Under the pieces are notes generated by a model. The model worked only from the letters and a program-made list of their open reading frames with translations, was not told the origin of the DNA and ran no database searches. A program made the position numbers and the translations under genes. A DNA stretch of 29,358 nt, from positions 1 to 29,358 of the IMG/VR virus record IMGVR_UViG_3300020404_001543, one strand, 5' to 3'. The stretch comes from a virus. Of the stretch, positions 1 through 6,337 are shown one piece after another (within the stretch, counting starts at the first letter, position 1; the number at the start of each line of letters is the position of its first letter).

Positions 1-9
1 ACAATTTTA

Positions 10-114
10 ATGTTAGAATTTTATATTTGGCACGGAGTGCTTATGACTGCTGTTGTTGGCGGTAGTTTTGTTGCAGGATTTTATACTGCAAAAAGGAGAT
101 TAGATGCTAAGTAA
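10..114 (+). CDS. Small single-pass membrane protein, hypothetical
   Basis: This is a 34-residue open frame starting MLEFYIWHGV and ending RRLDAK. Residues 2-26 are hydrophobic and aromatic with a small-residue patch (AVVGGSFVAG), followed by a basic end (KRR), so it could be one short membrane helix with a cytoplasmic basic tail. The stop overlaps the start of the next gene by 11 bases, the same packing used throughout the window, which supports it as a real gene. The upstream region is cut by the window edge, so no ribosome-binding site can be judged. I do not recognise a family. Confidence 0.5.
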   Translation: MLEFYIWHGVLMTAVVGGSFVAGFYTAKRRLDAK

Positions 115-313
115 AAAATGTAAATTACATTTAGAAGAAGTAGGCGAAACTGGTTTACAACACATGAGCAAGGCACTTTATATTGCTTTAAAATTACAGT
201 TACTTGTTCCTATTGTAATCATCCATAGTGTTGCACCAAGATTTTTTACCAAAACAGCAACTAATGTAATGCGGAGTATATTGAATGAAAGAACACAAGA
301 CACTGATAAATGA
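104..313 (+). CDS. DUF6356-like small protein
   Basis: The 69-residue protein begins with a polar N-terminus rich in Lys, His and Glu (HLEEVGETGLQHM), followed by a hydrophobic stretch at about residues 26-45 that may be a membrane helix, and a polar C-terminus. The motif HLEEVGETGxQHM followed by a helix and APRFF resembles, from memory, the DUF6356 family of alphaproteobacteria and their phages; no function is known to me. AAAAGGAG lies just before the start. It overlaps both neighbours. The family name is a recollection; the reading frame itself is well supported. Confidence 0.6.
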   Translation: MLSKKCKLHLEEVGETGLQHMSKALYIALKLQLLVPIVIIHSVAPRFFTKTATNVMRSILNERTQDTDK

Positions 314-467
314 TATTGTAAGAATAAGCGTATTAGAAGAAGAAATAGCTTATTACAAAACATTATTACGCACTCACGATACAGGACATATCCATACTAC
401 AATAGGATTCCTAAGTCAAAGACTATCAAATTTAAAAGGAGAATTAGCTGAATGGCCGTTCGCTTAG
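285..467 (+). CDS. Hypothetical 60-residue protein
   Basis: A short polar protein with a heptad-like N-terminal half (INDIVRISVLEEEIAYYKTLL), probably helical or coiled coil, then a TTIGFLSQRLSNLKGEL helix. It overlaps the upstream gene by 29 bases and thyX by 16 bases. GGAG about 8 bases before the ATG could act as ribosome-binding site. No family is recognised. Its place just before thyX suggests co-transcription only. Confidence 0.55.
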   Translation: MKEHKTLINDIVRISVLEEEIAYYKTLLRTHDTGHIHTTIGFLSQRLSNLKGELAEWPFA

Positions 468-1144
468 TAAGTTACACACAGCCCACAGACGAGTGGAAAG
501 AAGAAGGACTGGATAATGTGCAAGATCTTATAGCATTTTGTGCTAAAGTATCTAATCCTGCCGCACAAATCAACAAAGAGACTAGTGAGCGTTTGATAAA
601 ATATCTAATAAAACATCAACATTGGTCACCACTAGAAATGGCTAATGCAGTTTTAGAAATAGAAACAACAAGAGATATTGCTCATCAAATTGTTAGACAT
701 AGAAGTTTTGCATTCCAAGAATTTTCACAGCGTTACGCTGAACCAGGGGAAATGGGCGAAGTATTTGTAACAAGTGAAGCACGTTTACAAGATAATAAAA
801 ACAGACAAAATTCTATTGATATTGATCTTAGTGAAGAAGGAATGGCTGAACTTATTACCAAGTGGGAAGAATTGCAACAAGATGTTTGTTACACAGCAGG
901 TCGTGCGTATGATTGGGCAATACAAAACGGTATAGCAAAAGAAGTTGCCCGCAAAGTTTTACCAGAAGGTTTAACCAAAACAAGATTATATATGAACGGC
1001 ACTATTCGTAGTTGGGTGCATTATATTGAGCTTAGGAGTGCCAATGGAACACAAAAAGAACACATGGAAATCGCTTGGGAGTGTGCTAAAGTCATTGCCA
1101 ATATATTCCCATTGGCCGAAAATTATAATGCCACAAACACTTGA
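452..1144 (+). CDS. thyX: Flavin-dependent thymidylate synthase ThyX
   Basis: ThyX makes dTMP from dUMP using FAD, NADPH and methylenetetrahydrofolate, and in phages supplies thymidine nucleotides for genome replication. The 230-residue length is normal. The family signature RHRxxxxxExSxR is present at residues 82-94 (RHRSFAFQEFSQR), which binds FAD and dUMP. AAAGGAG 9 bases before the ATG supports this start. It is the third of four overlapping + strand genes, and its end overlaps the next gene by 17 bases. ThyX is common in marine T4-like phages, where it can replace or supplement host thymidylate synthase. Nothing looks broken. Confidence 0.96.
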   Translation: MAVRLVSYTQPTDEWKEEGLDNVQDLIAFCAKVSNPAAQINKETSERLIKYLIKHQHWSPLEMANAVLEIETTRDIAHQIVRHRSFAFQEFSQRYAEPGEMGEVFVTSEARLQDNKNRQNSIDIDLSEEGMAELITKWEELQQDVCYTAGRAYDWAIQNGIAKEVARKVLPEGLTKTRLYMNGTIRSWVHYIELRSANGTQKEHMEIAWECAKVIANIFPLAENYNATNT

Positions 1145-1427
1145 AGTAGATATAGAATGGACAGAACTATACGCCTGGCTTCCTACTAGAAGTAGTTGGA
1201 GTAAAAAAAGAATCTGGTTTAAAAAATATTGGCAAGGTGAAATATACTATGACGCAATGGGCAGGCCTCCAATTAAGGGTAAATCGTGGAAACTTGTTTA
1301 TACTGAAAATGAATACTTAATGTATCTTTTAAAGAAAGATGAAGATGCTACAAAGGATATACGAGGCGAGTGGATGCCCCGTTATCCCTCAAGAATTAAG
1401 CAATGGAAACATATGATGAAAGAGTAG
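1128..1427 (+). CDS. Conserved hypothetical phage protein
   Basis: The frame is open further upstream, but the ATG at 1128 (MPQTLEVDIEWTELYAWLPT) is the better start because it leaves the short overlap with thyX usual here. The 99-residue product is rich in Trp, Tyr and Lys (WSKKRIWFKKYWQGEIYYD), with a basic C-terminus (YPSRIKQWKHMMKE). It has no membrane segment or known catalytic motif. It resembles small hypothetical proteins of marine T4-like phages, but I cannot name a family. Its stop codon directly abuts that of the convergent phoH gene. Confidence 0.65.
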   Translation: MPQTLEVDIEWTELYAWLPTRSSWSKKRIWFKKYWQGEIYYDAMGRPPIKGKSWKLVYTENEYLMYLLKKDEDATKDIRGEWMPRYPSRIKQWKHMMKE

Positions 1428-2144
1428 TTACACGTCTCCGTATACTTGTAATACTTCTTTTACAGCTTCATGTCTTTCTATATCTCTTTGTTTGAAATAA
1501 ACAGCTGATATTAATTTGCTGTCATGCTCTTTTAAATTATTGACAAAATCTAATAATCCATTATCTTTTATGCGGTCAGCTTGTGCCAGATCTCCTGTAA
1601 CACACATTTTACTATTTGAACCTATACGTGTAAGTAGCATTTTCATTTGGTTAGGTGTTGCATTTTGCATTTCATCTGCTATAACAAAACTGTTTTTGAA
1701 CGTTCTACCACGCATATATGCAAGTGGTGATATTTCAATTACACCTTCTTTGATCATGCCTTCAATCTCATTTGCATAAAAATATTCTCTAAACACATCA
1801 AAAATAGGGCGTGTCCACGGTGCCATTTTTTCTTCTAGTGTTCCTGGCAAAAAGCCTAAATCTTCGTCCGCACTAACTGCTGGTCTTGTAACTATAATTT
1901 TATCTACAGTGCCATCAAGAAATGCTTTTACTGCAACTTGACATGCCAGCATGGTTTTACCTGTTCCAGCAGGACCAATACCAAAAACGATATCTTTAGA
2001 ATCGTCCATTAGTTCTAGCATATAATTTTCTTGACTTATGTTTCTTGGGATGATGTTTACGTTACGTGTTTTTTTTGGAAGGAATGAATTTAATCTAACA
2101 ACGTTGTTGTTATGTTGCCTTTTGGCTGATTTTGCTTTACCCAA
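1428..2144 (-). CDS. phoH: PhoH-like P-loop ATPase
   Basis: PhoH-family proteins are cytoplasmic P-loop NTPases related to the N-terminal half of superfamily 1 helicases; some act on RNA. They are widespread in marine phages and in bacteria can belong to the phosphate-starvation regulon, but their role in infection is unsettled. The 238-residue protein has a basic N-terminus (GKAKSAKRQ), a Walker A motif GPAGTGKT at residues 57-64, a Walker B-like FVIADEMQNATPNQMK and the VTGDLAQ motif. GGGAGA about 10 bases upstream of the ATG supports the start. It is the only convincing minus-strand gene, so it must have its own promoter between it and the divergent gene at 2304; I could not identify a clear one. 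Confidence 0.95.
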   Translation of the reverse strand: MGKAKSAKRQHNNNVVRLNSFLPKKTRNVNIIPRNISQENYMLELMDDSKDIVFGIGPAGTGKTMLACQVAVKAFLDGTVDKIIVTRPAVSADEDLGFLPGTLEEKMAPWTRPIFDVFREYFYANEIEGMIKEGVIEISPLAYMRGRTFKNSFVIADEMQNATPNQMKMLLTRIGSNSKMCVTGDLAQADRIKDNGLLDFVNNLKEHDSKLISAVYFKQRDIERHEAVKEVLQVYGDV

Positions 2145-2175
2145 TATTTGTCTCCCTTTGTTGGATTACAGGGAT

Positions 2176-2208
2176 AATTTCCTTTGCAGGAAATTTCCTT
2201 CCCTGCAA
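2176..2208. promoter_or_regulatory. Overlapping inverted repeats in the phoH leader
   Basis: Three nested palindromes occupy the region 36-68 bases upstream of the phoH start. AATTTCC (2176-2182) pairs with GGAAATT (2189-2195); AGGAAATTTCCT (2188-2199) is a perfect 12-base palindrome; TTGCAGG (2184-2190) pairs with CCTGCAA (2202-2208). The arms overlap, so the hairpins would be mutually exclusive in RNA, and the palindrome could equally be an operator for a dimeric protein. No T-run follows on either strand, so a classical terminator is unlikely. A regulatory role is inferred from structure and position only. Confidence 0.4.
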
Positions 2209-2275
2209 CTGTATTTAACAAATGAGGCATAAAGTTAAATGCGCATTGAATAATTTTATTAATGGCTTTCTTTAT

Positions 2276-2283
2276 CATAAATA
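2276..2283 (+). promoter_or_regulatory. T4-type late promoter motif (CATAAATA)
   Basis: CATAAATA matches the T4 late promoter TATAAATA at 7 of 8 positions and ends 20 bases before the ATG at 2304. The same motif precedes three other gene blocks in this window at similar distance, and the extended ATAAATAGTATA is identical in the copy at 15594. In T4 such sites are read by RNA polymerase with gp55 and gp33 coupled to the gp45 clamp. Assignment is by sequence match and position. Confidence 0.65.
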
Positions 2284-2303
2284 GTATAAAGCGGAGAACT
2301 ACC

Positions 2304-2858
2304 ATGCCAAATATTCTGGACACATTAGACGTTATACAAAATTTAGAAACGATCTATGAGAACGACCGTGCTTTTCAAGTGTTAAAAGATTTCGAACGAG
2401 TAATAGATGAACTAGGTTTATATGTCTATGATAACTGGGATATGGGAGAACTAGCCGAAGGACCAATTATACAACGTCATTGGGTATCATGCACATTTAT
2501 GTGGCCACGTAAAAAAATGCCAGACCCAATGGGCGGCAAACGTTTGTTAGATTATGATTGCAAAGTAAGTTACACCAAATCTGCCATTTTAAAACCAAGA
2601 CCTATAAGGAAACCAGGAGATATACGTCCTGGAACCAAAAAAGGCAAATTAGATAAGCATCCTATTTGGTTGGTTAAAATAGACATGCCAAAAAAATTAA
2701 TTGTAGATATATATGGTGGGTCAATGGAGAATATCGAGTTGCCTGATGCAAAACCAAATGCACCAGCAGGAGCACCTCCAGCACCACCAATTGCTGCACC
2801 AGTAGCACCAGCAGCACCAGCAGCAGGTGGCACACCACTTCCAGGAGCAGCAGTATGA
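2304..2858 (+). CDS. Conserved marine T4-like phage protein, possibly virion
   Basis: The 184-residue product starts MPNILDTLDV; this ATG is chosen over an upstream in-frame one because the late-promoter motif and GGAG lie between them. Residues 1-145 form a compact, aromatic-rich domain (YVYDNWDMGELAEGP, HWVSCTFMWPRKKMPDP) and residues 149-184 are a Pro/Ala-rich flexible tail. It overlaps the next gene by 4 bases (ATGA), suggesting coupling. It resembles proteins conserved in marine T4-like phages whose function I do not know. The late promoter makes a structural or assembly role more likely than an early one. Confidence 0.65.
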   Translation: MPNILDTLDVIQNLETIYENDRAFQVLKDFERVIDELGLYVYDNWDMGELAEGPIIQRHWVSCTFMWPRKKMPDPMGGKRLLDYDCKVSYTKSAILKPRPIRKPGDIRPGTKKGKLDKHPIWLVKIDMPKKLIVDIYGGSMENIELPDAKPNAPAGAPPAPPIAAPVAPAAPAAGGTPLPGAAV

Positions 2859-3568
2859 CGTATAGAGCAGGTGACTTACAACACTTAGTTGATTCAATTT
2901 TTGAAGTAGATGCTTTCAAAAGTAAAATGGGTGATGACGAAGATATAGTTGTTGTAAGTTTTACAGTCAACGAAACCAACGCTGCAAAAGACTTAGTAGA
3001 TTTTATCGAAAAAGGATATGATTTTGTTTTAGATGCTGACAGCACACCTGGTGAAATAGACAATGGGAAATATAAAGTTTTTGTTGAAATGGAACGTAAT
3101 CGCAATGTAGCAACAAATATAATGGAACTACTAGATGGTGTAGGAAAAATTAGCGAAATCGATGCGTTCAAATATAGATATCACAAAGGCTTTAAAAGCA
3201 ACGATGCAACAGTAGAAAATTTGAGCAAAGTTCCTACTGATACGACAACATATTTGAATAGTGTAAATGAAGGCACATTAGACAATTATAAAAACTTTTT
3301 TAGCAAGAGCTTTTTAGAATCTTCAGAAATACTAGGCAACAATTTATATATGAAAAAGCAATATGCAGATCCATTAGGATTTATTATTAAAGATTTTAGC
3401 AACACTAATATTATAAATGAAAGCATAGAAGAAAAAATAAATGTAAATGACTATGCAGAAATAATGTTCTTAACAAAATATATTGGAGATTACAATATTA
3501 TGAAATTTGGGCAAAAAACACTAACTTTTGAAAATGAGGGATATACATTAGTAGTTGAAAGGATGTAA
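2855..3568 (+). CDS. Conserved marine T4-like phage protein, possibly virion
   Basis: A 237-residue acidic soluble protein starting MTYRAGDLQHLVDSIFEVDA. The N-terminal ~110 residues alternate strands and helices (KMGDDEDIVVVSFTVNET, GKYKVFVEMERNR), and the C-terminal part ends in a beta-like segment (KFGQKTLTFENEGYTLVVER). No signal peptide, membrane helix or catalytic motif is visible. The start overlaps the upstream gene (ATGA) and the stop overlaps the next one (TAATG), so the three are probably translationally coupled from the late promoter at 2276. I recall similar proteins in T4-like cyanophages listed as hypothetical or structural, but cannot name a T4 counterpart. Confidence 0.65.
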   Translation: MTYRAGDLQHLVDSIFEVDAFKSKMGDDEDIVVVSFTVNETNAAKDLVDFIEKGYDFVLDADSTPGEIDNGKYKVFVEMERNRNVATNIMELLDGVGKISEIDAFKYRYHKGFKSNDATVENLSKVPTDTTTYLNSVNEGTLDNYKNFFSKSFLESSEILGNNLYMKKQYADPLGFIIKDFSNTNIINESIEEKINVNDYAEIMFLTKYIGDYNIMKFGQKTLTFENEGYTLVVERM

Positions 3569-3726
3569 TGCAAACCCATTGCGAAAATTGTGGTAAACCA
3601 AGTCATTGTGGAACACCATTATACGAAGAACTTCAGAACTATAACGAGCCGCCAATAATAATAAAAACATGTCAACATTGCAGATGCGGCCACTGCACTC
3701 AAGAAAACAAGGAAAGAAACTTATGA
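3568..3726 (+). CDS. Small Cys-rich probable zinc-binding protein
   Basis: A 52-residue protein with seven cysteines: C5, C8, C14, C35, C38, C40 and C43. The pairs CENC and CQHC, about 27 residues apart, form a typical two-knuckle zinc ribbon, with extra Cys and His (H4, H13, H37, H42) nearby. The start overlaps the upstream stop (TAATG) and the stop overlaps the endolysin start (ATGA), so it sits exactly in the gap between two convincing genes. Function is unknown; zinc binding is inferred from the cysteine spacing. Confidence 0.7.
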   Translation: MQTHCENCGKPSHCGTPLYEELQNYNEPPIIIKTCQHCRCGHCTQENKERNL

Positions 3727-4607
3727 GCTTTGATTTTGACTTTCGCGGTCGCCACTTGGCACAGATATTAAATATGGACAAGGACACCGCACTAAAATGG
3801 TATGCAGCATTAGCTGATATCTTACCAAAATATGGTATAACAACTGAACGTAGAGTAGCACACTTTTTAAGCCAGTGTGGTCATGAAAGTGCAAACTTTA
3901 AACGTTTAGAAGAAAATTTAAACTACAGTGCAAAAGCACTTAGAGCAGTGTTTGGACGTTATTTTGGTTCACCTCCTAAGCGTGATGCTGATGAGTATCA
4001 TAGACAACCAGAAATGATTGCAAATTATGTATATATGGATGAGTTTCGTAAATACAAAATGGGCAATGTAAATGAAGGTGATGGATGGCGCTTTCGTGGA
4101 CGTGGTTTGAAACAATTAACAGGACGTCATAACTATACTAAATTTGGTGAAAGTGTAGGCATGAGTGCAGAAGAAGCAGCAGAGTATGTTGCAACAGAAC
4201 AAGGTGCTGTAGAGTCAGCATGTTGGTTCTGGGATACTAATAATTTGAATCGTATTGCTGATACAGATAATGTGGTCAAAATGACAAAAGTTATCAATGG
4301 TGGTAACATTGGTTTAGAAGATAGACAAAGACGTTATAAACATGCAATGGAAGTATTAGGCATGGATGTAGACGACCTTGGACAAGATGACGAAAGTATT
4401 GAAGATATTTTAGATGATATCGGCGTATTACGTAAAGGTGCTAAAGGCGAAGGCGTAAAAATAATGCAAGAAGCACTTGGTATTACAGCAGACGGAGATT
4501 TTGGTCCAGGCACAGAACGTGCGTTAAAAAAGTGGCAATCTGCTAATGGCTTGACAGCTGATGGAATAGCAGGCCCTGCTACATTTGCGAAACTTATGGA
4601 GGACTAA
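3723..4607 (+). CDS. Endolysin: GH19-like glycosidase plus peptidoglycan-binding domain
   Basis: A lysis enzyme that cleaves cell-wall glycan at the end of infection. The ATG at 3723 (MSFDFDFRGR) is chosen over an upstream in-frame start because it gives the usual 4-base overlap. In the 294-residue protein, residues ~10-215 resemble glycoside hydrolase family 19 (chitinase class I-like): HFLSQCGHESANF with likely catalytic E55, and E63 after it, then GRGLKQLTGRHNY. Residues 236-294 are a peptidoglycan-binding type 1 domain (LRKGAKGEGVKIMQEAL, DGDFGPGTERALKKWQ). It has no signal peptide, so it needs a holin; several small membrane proteins follow. It is the first gene of the lysis block. Confidence 0.92.
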   Translation: MSFDFDFRGRHLAQILNMDKDTALKWYAALADILPKYGITTERRVAHFLSQCGHESANFKRLEENLNYSAKALRAVFGRYFGSPPKRDADEYHRQPEMIANYVYMDEFRKYKMGNVNEGDGWRFRGRGLKQLTGRHNYTKFGESVGMSAEEAAEYVATEQGAVESACWFWDTNNLNRIADTDNVVKMTKVINGGNIGLEDRQRRYKHAMEVLGMDVDDLGQDDESIEDILDDIGVLRKGAKGEGVKIMQEALGITADGDFGPGTERALKKWQSANGLTADGIAGPATFAKLMED

Positions 4608-4802
4608 ATGGCTGAATCAGATGACAAAGGTAAATTAGAAGTAAGTGTGCGCATACTTGGTAACGAGCTTGTAGCTTTACGCATGGATGTAGACGACTTT
4701 AAAATGAAATGGTTAGCAATGGGTGTTATTGCTATTGTTGCTCTAGGATGGGCAGCAGGTAGTTTTGGCCCGCCACTAATGGAGATGTTTTCAGGATCGT
4801 AA
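4608..4802 (+). CDS. Small single-pass membrane protein in lysis cassette
   Basis: A 64-residue protein with an acidic, polar N-terminal half (residues 1-34) and one strong membrane helix at about residues 35-53 (WLAMGVIAIVALGWAAGSFG). It starts directly after the endolysin stop, with TATGGAGGAC just upstream as ribosome-binding site. Such small one-helix proteins beside endolysins may be pinholins, antiholins or accessory membrane proteins; the sequence alone does not decide. The segment LRMDVDDFKMKW could pack as an amphipathic helix. Confidence 0.7.
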   Translation: MAESDDKGKLEVSVRILGNELVALRMDVDDFKMKWLAMGVIAIVALGWAAGSFGPPLMEMFSGS

Positions 4803-4803
4803 T

Positions 4804-5286
4804 ATGAGACTTGCAGGTATATTTTTTGTAATAATGTTAATGATGGGACTAGCTGGCTATTGGTATTATAATGATACACAAGAACGTTTGGCTATTCTAC
4901 ATGAAAATAATGCAAAATTAGAAACAGCAGTAGCTACCAATGAACAAACTATAAGTTCGCTAGAAACAGATTATGCAAAAGCATCTAGCGAACTTGCAAC
5001 ACTTAATGAACAATACACTGCAATACGCAGACAAAATCAAAGACTTGCAGATAAACTACAAGAAATAGATTTAACAGCAGCAGCTATTGCTAATGCAGAA
5101 AGTATTGAAAAAGCAGTAAATAGAGGCACTGTAAATGCAGGCAGATGTTTTGAATTATTGTCGGGGGCAGAACTAAATGAAAAAGAAAGGAACGCTAAAA
5201 ATGGCATCGCTTTTAACAAAGAGTGTCCTTGGCTTTACGATACTTATAAGTCTCGCGGCATGCTCGACGAAACCACAGCAAATTGA
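4804..5286 (+). CDS. Rz: Rz-like inner-membrane spanin (i-spanin)
   Basis: The i-spanin links the inner membrane to the outer-membrane partner and helps disrupt the outer membrane after the wall is cut. The 160-residue protein has an N-terminal signal-anchor (residues 2-20, GIFFVIMLMMGLAGYWYY) followed by a long coiled coil (about residues 29-90) and a C-terminal globular part containing two cysteines (C118, C141). This is the classic Rz layout. Its 3' third contains the start of an out-of-frame lipoprotein gene (5177), the hallmark of embedded spanin pairs. It lies one base after its upstream neighbour. Confidence 0.8.
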   Translation: MRLAGIFFVIMLMMGLAGYWYYNDTQERLAILHENNAKLETAVATNEQTISSLETDYAKASSELATLNEQYTAIRRQNQRLADKLQEIDLTAAAIANAESIEKAVNRGTVNAGRCFELLSGAELNEKERNAKNGIAFNKECPWLYDTYKSRGMLDETTAN

Positions 5287-5593
5287 AGTCACTACAAAGC
5301 CTGTAGAAAAACCAACGTTGACATTGCCAAATGTTGATGAATTAAATATGCGTGAAGTTGAGTGGATTGTCCTTAATGAAGCAAACGTTGACGCAGTTAT
5401 AACAAAACTTAACAGCGAAGGCAAAGCATTTGCATTGTATGCACTAACAGGCGAAGGCTACGGAAACTTAGGTTTAAACTTTTCAGATATACGAGCATTG
5501 GTGCAACAGCAGCAAGCTATAATTGCAGCATATGAAGGTTACTATGCAAAAGCAGAGGAAGCACTAGAAGGCGCAGTAGTTGTAGAAGAATAA
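5177..5593 (+). CDS. Rz1: Rz1-like outer-membrane lipoprotein (o-spanin)
   Basis: The predicted lipoprotein begins with a basic n-region (MKKKGTLK), a hydrophobic core and a lipobox LAAC at residues 26-29 with lipidated Cys29. The mature part starts STKPQQIEVTTKPVEKP, a Pro-rich stretch typical of o-spanins, and ends in an acidic helix. The first 110 bases lie inside the i-spanin gene in another frame. An alternative ATG at 5201, with AGAAAGG 10 bases upstream, would leave only one Lys before the hydrophobic core; 5177 gives the better signal peptide, but the choice is uncertain. At 138 residues (about 110 mature) it is longer than lambda Rz1. Confidence 0.75.
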   Translation: MKKKGTLKMASLLTKSVLGFTILISLAACSTKPQQIEVTTKPVEKPTLTLPNVDELNMREVEWIVLNEANVDAVITKLNSEGKAFALYALTGEGYGNLGLNFSDIRALVQQQQAIIAAYEGYYAKAEEALEGAVVVEE

Positions 5594-5596
5594 ATA
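5589..5596 (+). promoter_or_regulatory. T4-type late promoter motif (AATAAATA)
   Basis: AATAAATA overlaps the stop codon of the o-spanin gene and ends 21 bases before the ATG at 5618. It matches the T4 late promoter at 7 of 8 positions and has the same spacing as the copies at 2276, 10570 and 15594. It would let the two membrane-protein genes behind it be expressed late independently of the endolysin. Confidence 0.55.
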
Positions 5597-5617
5597 CACA
5601 TATATTATGAGGGCAAT

Positions 5618-5899
5618 ATGTGGGAAATGATTGAAAGAATGGCTAGCGATCGCTTGTGGATTTACACGGCGCTTGCTGGTAGTGTGTTTGGTGCTATATT
5701 TGTAGCATACATAAGCACAACACGTATCGGTCTATGGGGTTACGCCAAAGTAGACAGAGCGATTGATTATCTTGTAGAACGTTGGGGACTTACATGGCTA
5801 GAACAGCCAGCAGACGCATGGCGTAAAAAGTATCCTAAAATTACAGCAAAGATAGACGACTTAGAAAGTCGTATTGCCAAACTTGAGGGAGACAAATAA
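5618..5899 (+). CDS. Small membrane protein, possible holin component
   Basis: The 93-residue protein has one membrane helix at about residues 13-31 (LWIYTALAGSVFGAIFVAY), an aromatic middle (ERWGLTWLEQPADAWRKKYP) and a helical, coiled-coil-like end (ITAKIDDLESRIAKLEG). GAGGGCAAT before the ATG is an adequate ribosome-binding site. It overlaps the next gene by one base. The position after the spanins suggests a lysis role such as holin or antiholin; a virion or membrane-remodelling role is not excluded. No family is recognised. Confidence 0.7.
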   Translation: MWEMIERMASDRLWIYTALAGSVFGAIFVAYISTTRIGLWGYAKVDRAIDYLVERWGLTWLEQPADAWRKKYPKITAKIDDLESRIAKLEGDK

Positions 5900-6294
5900 T
5901 GGCAGCAGCAAAAAAACTAGATGTAGATTCTAAATATGCACACTTAGATGCAGATGGCGATGGTGTAATTACAGACGCAGAAATGGCCAAAGCTGAACGT
6001 TTAATGGAACTTGAACAAGACCGTGCTAGGTTTGAAAACGAAGATAAAAAAGAAGATCAGATAAGAGCAATGGCATGGTTTGCACTTTGGGGTATGTTGT
6101 TGTATCCAGTGCTTATACTTGCAACAAGTATTTTAGGTGTTGACAAAGCAGCGCAGATTATTGGTGACATAGCACCAACATATTTTGTGGCTATTGCAGG
6201 TTTGGTAGCAGCATTTTTTGGCGCACAGGCTTATACAAAAGGCAAGTCAGGAAGCAGTTCTAAACCAGCAGCTAAAAAAGACGATAACTGGTAA
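5899..6294 (+). CDS. EF-hand membrane protein, holin candidate
   Basis: The 131-residue protein joins a canonical EF-hand calcium-binding loop at residues 17-28 (DADGDGVITDAE; ligands D17, D19, D21, T25, E28) to a charged helix (residues 29-56) and two membrane helices at about 57-80 and 94-114, ending in a basic, Lys/Ser-rich tail. Two-helix proteins with charged ends near endolysins are often holins, so this could be a holin whose soluble domain binds calcium, which is plentiful in seawater. It overlaps the upstream membrane gene by one base. The EF-hand is seen directly; the holin role is inferred from topology and place. Confidence 0.75.
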   Translation: MAAAKKLDVDSKYAHLDADGDGVITDAEMAKAERLMELEQDRARFENEDKKEDQIRAMAWFALWGMLLYPVLILATSILGVDKAAQIIGDIAPTYFVAIAGLVAAFFGAQAYTKGKSGSSSKPAAKKDDNW

Positions 6295-6337
6295 TCAGTA
6301 ATACATAAAAATAGTAGTTCATGCAATAAGTAATTGT

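Noticed and set aside
1425-1430. Bidirectional terminator between the convergent genes ending at 1427 and 1428
   Set aside because: The two stop codons abut with no intergenic space, and I saw no clear stem-loop with T-run over the junction.
2176-2208. Rho-independent terminator between phoH and the 2304 gene
   Set aside because: Inverted repeats are present but no T-run follows on either strand, and no gene ends there: both neighbours start at this gap.
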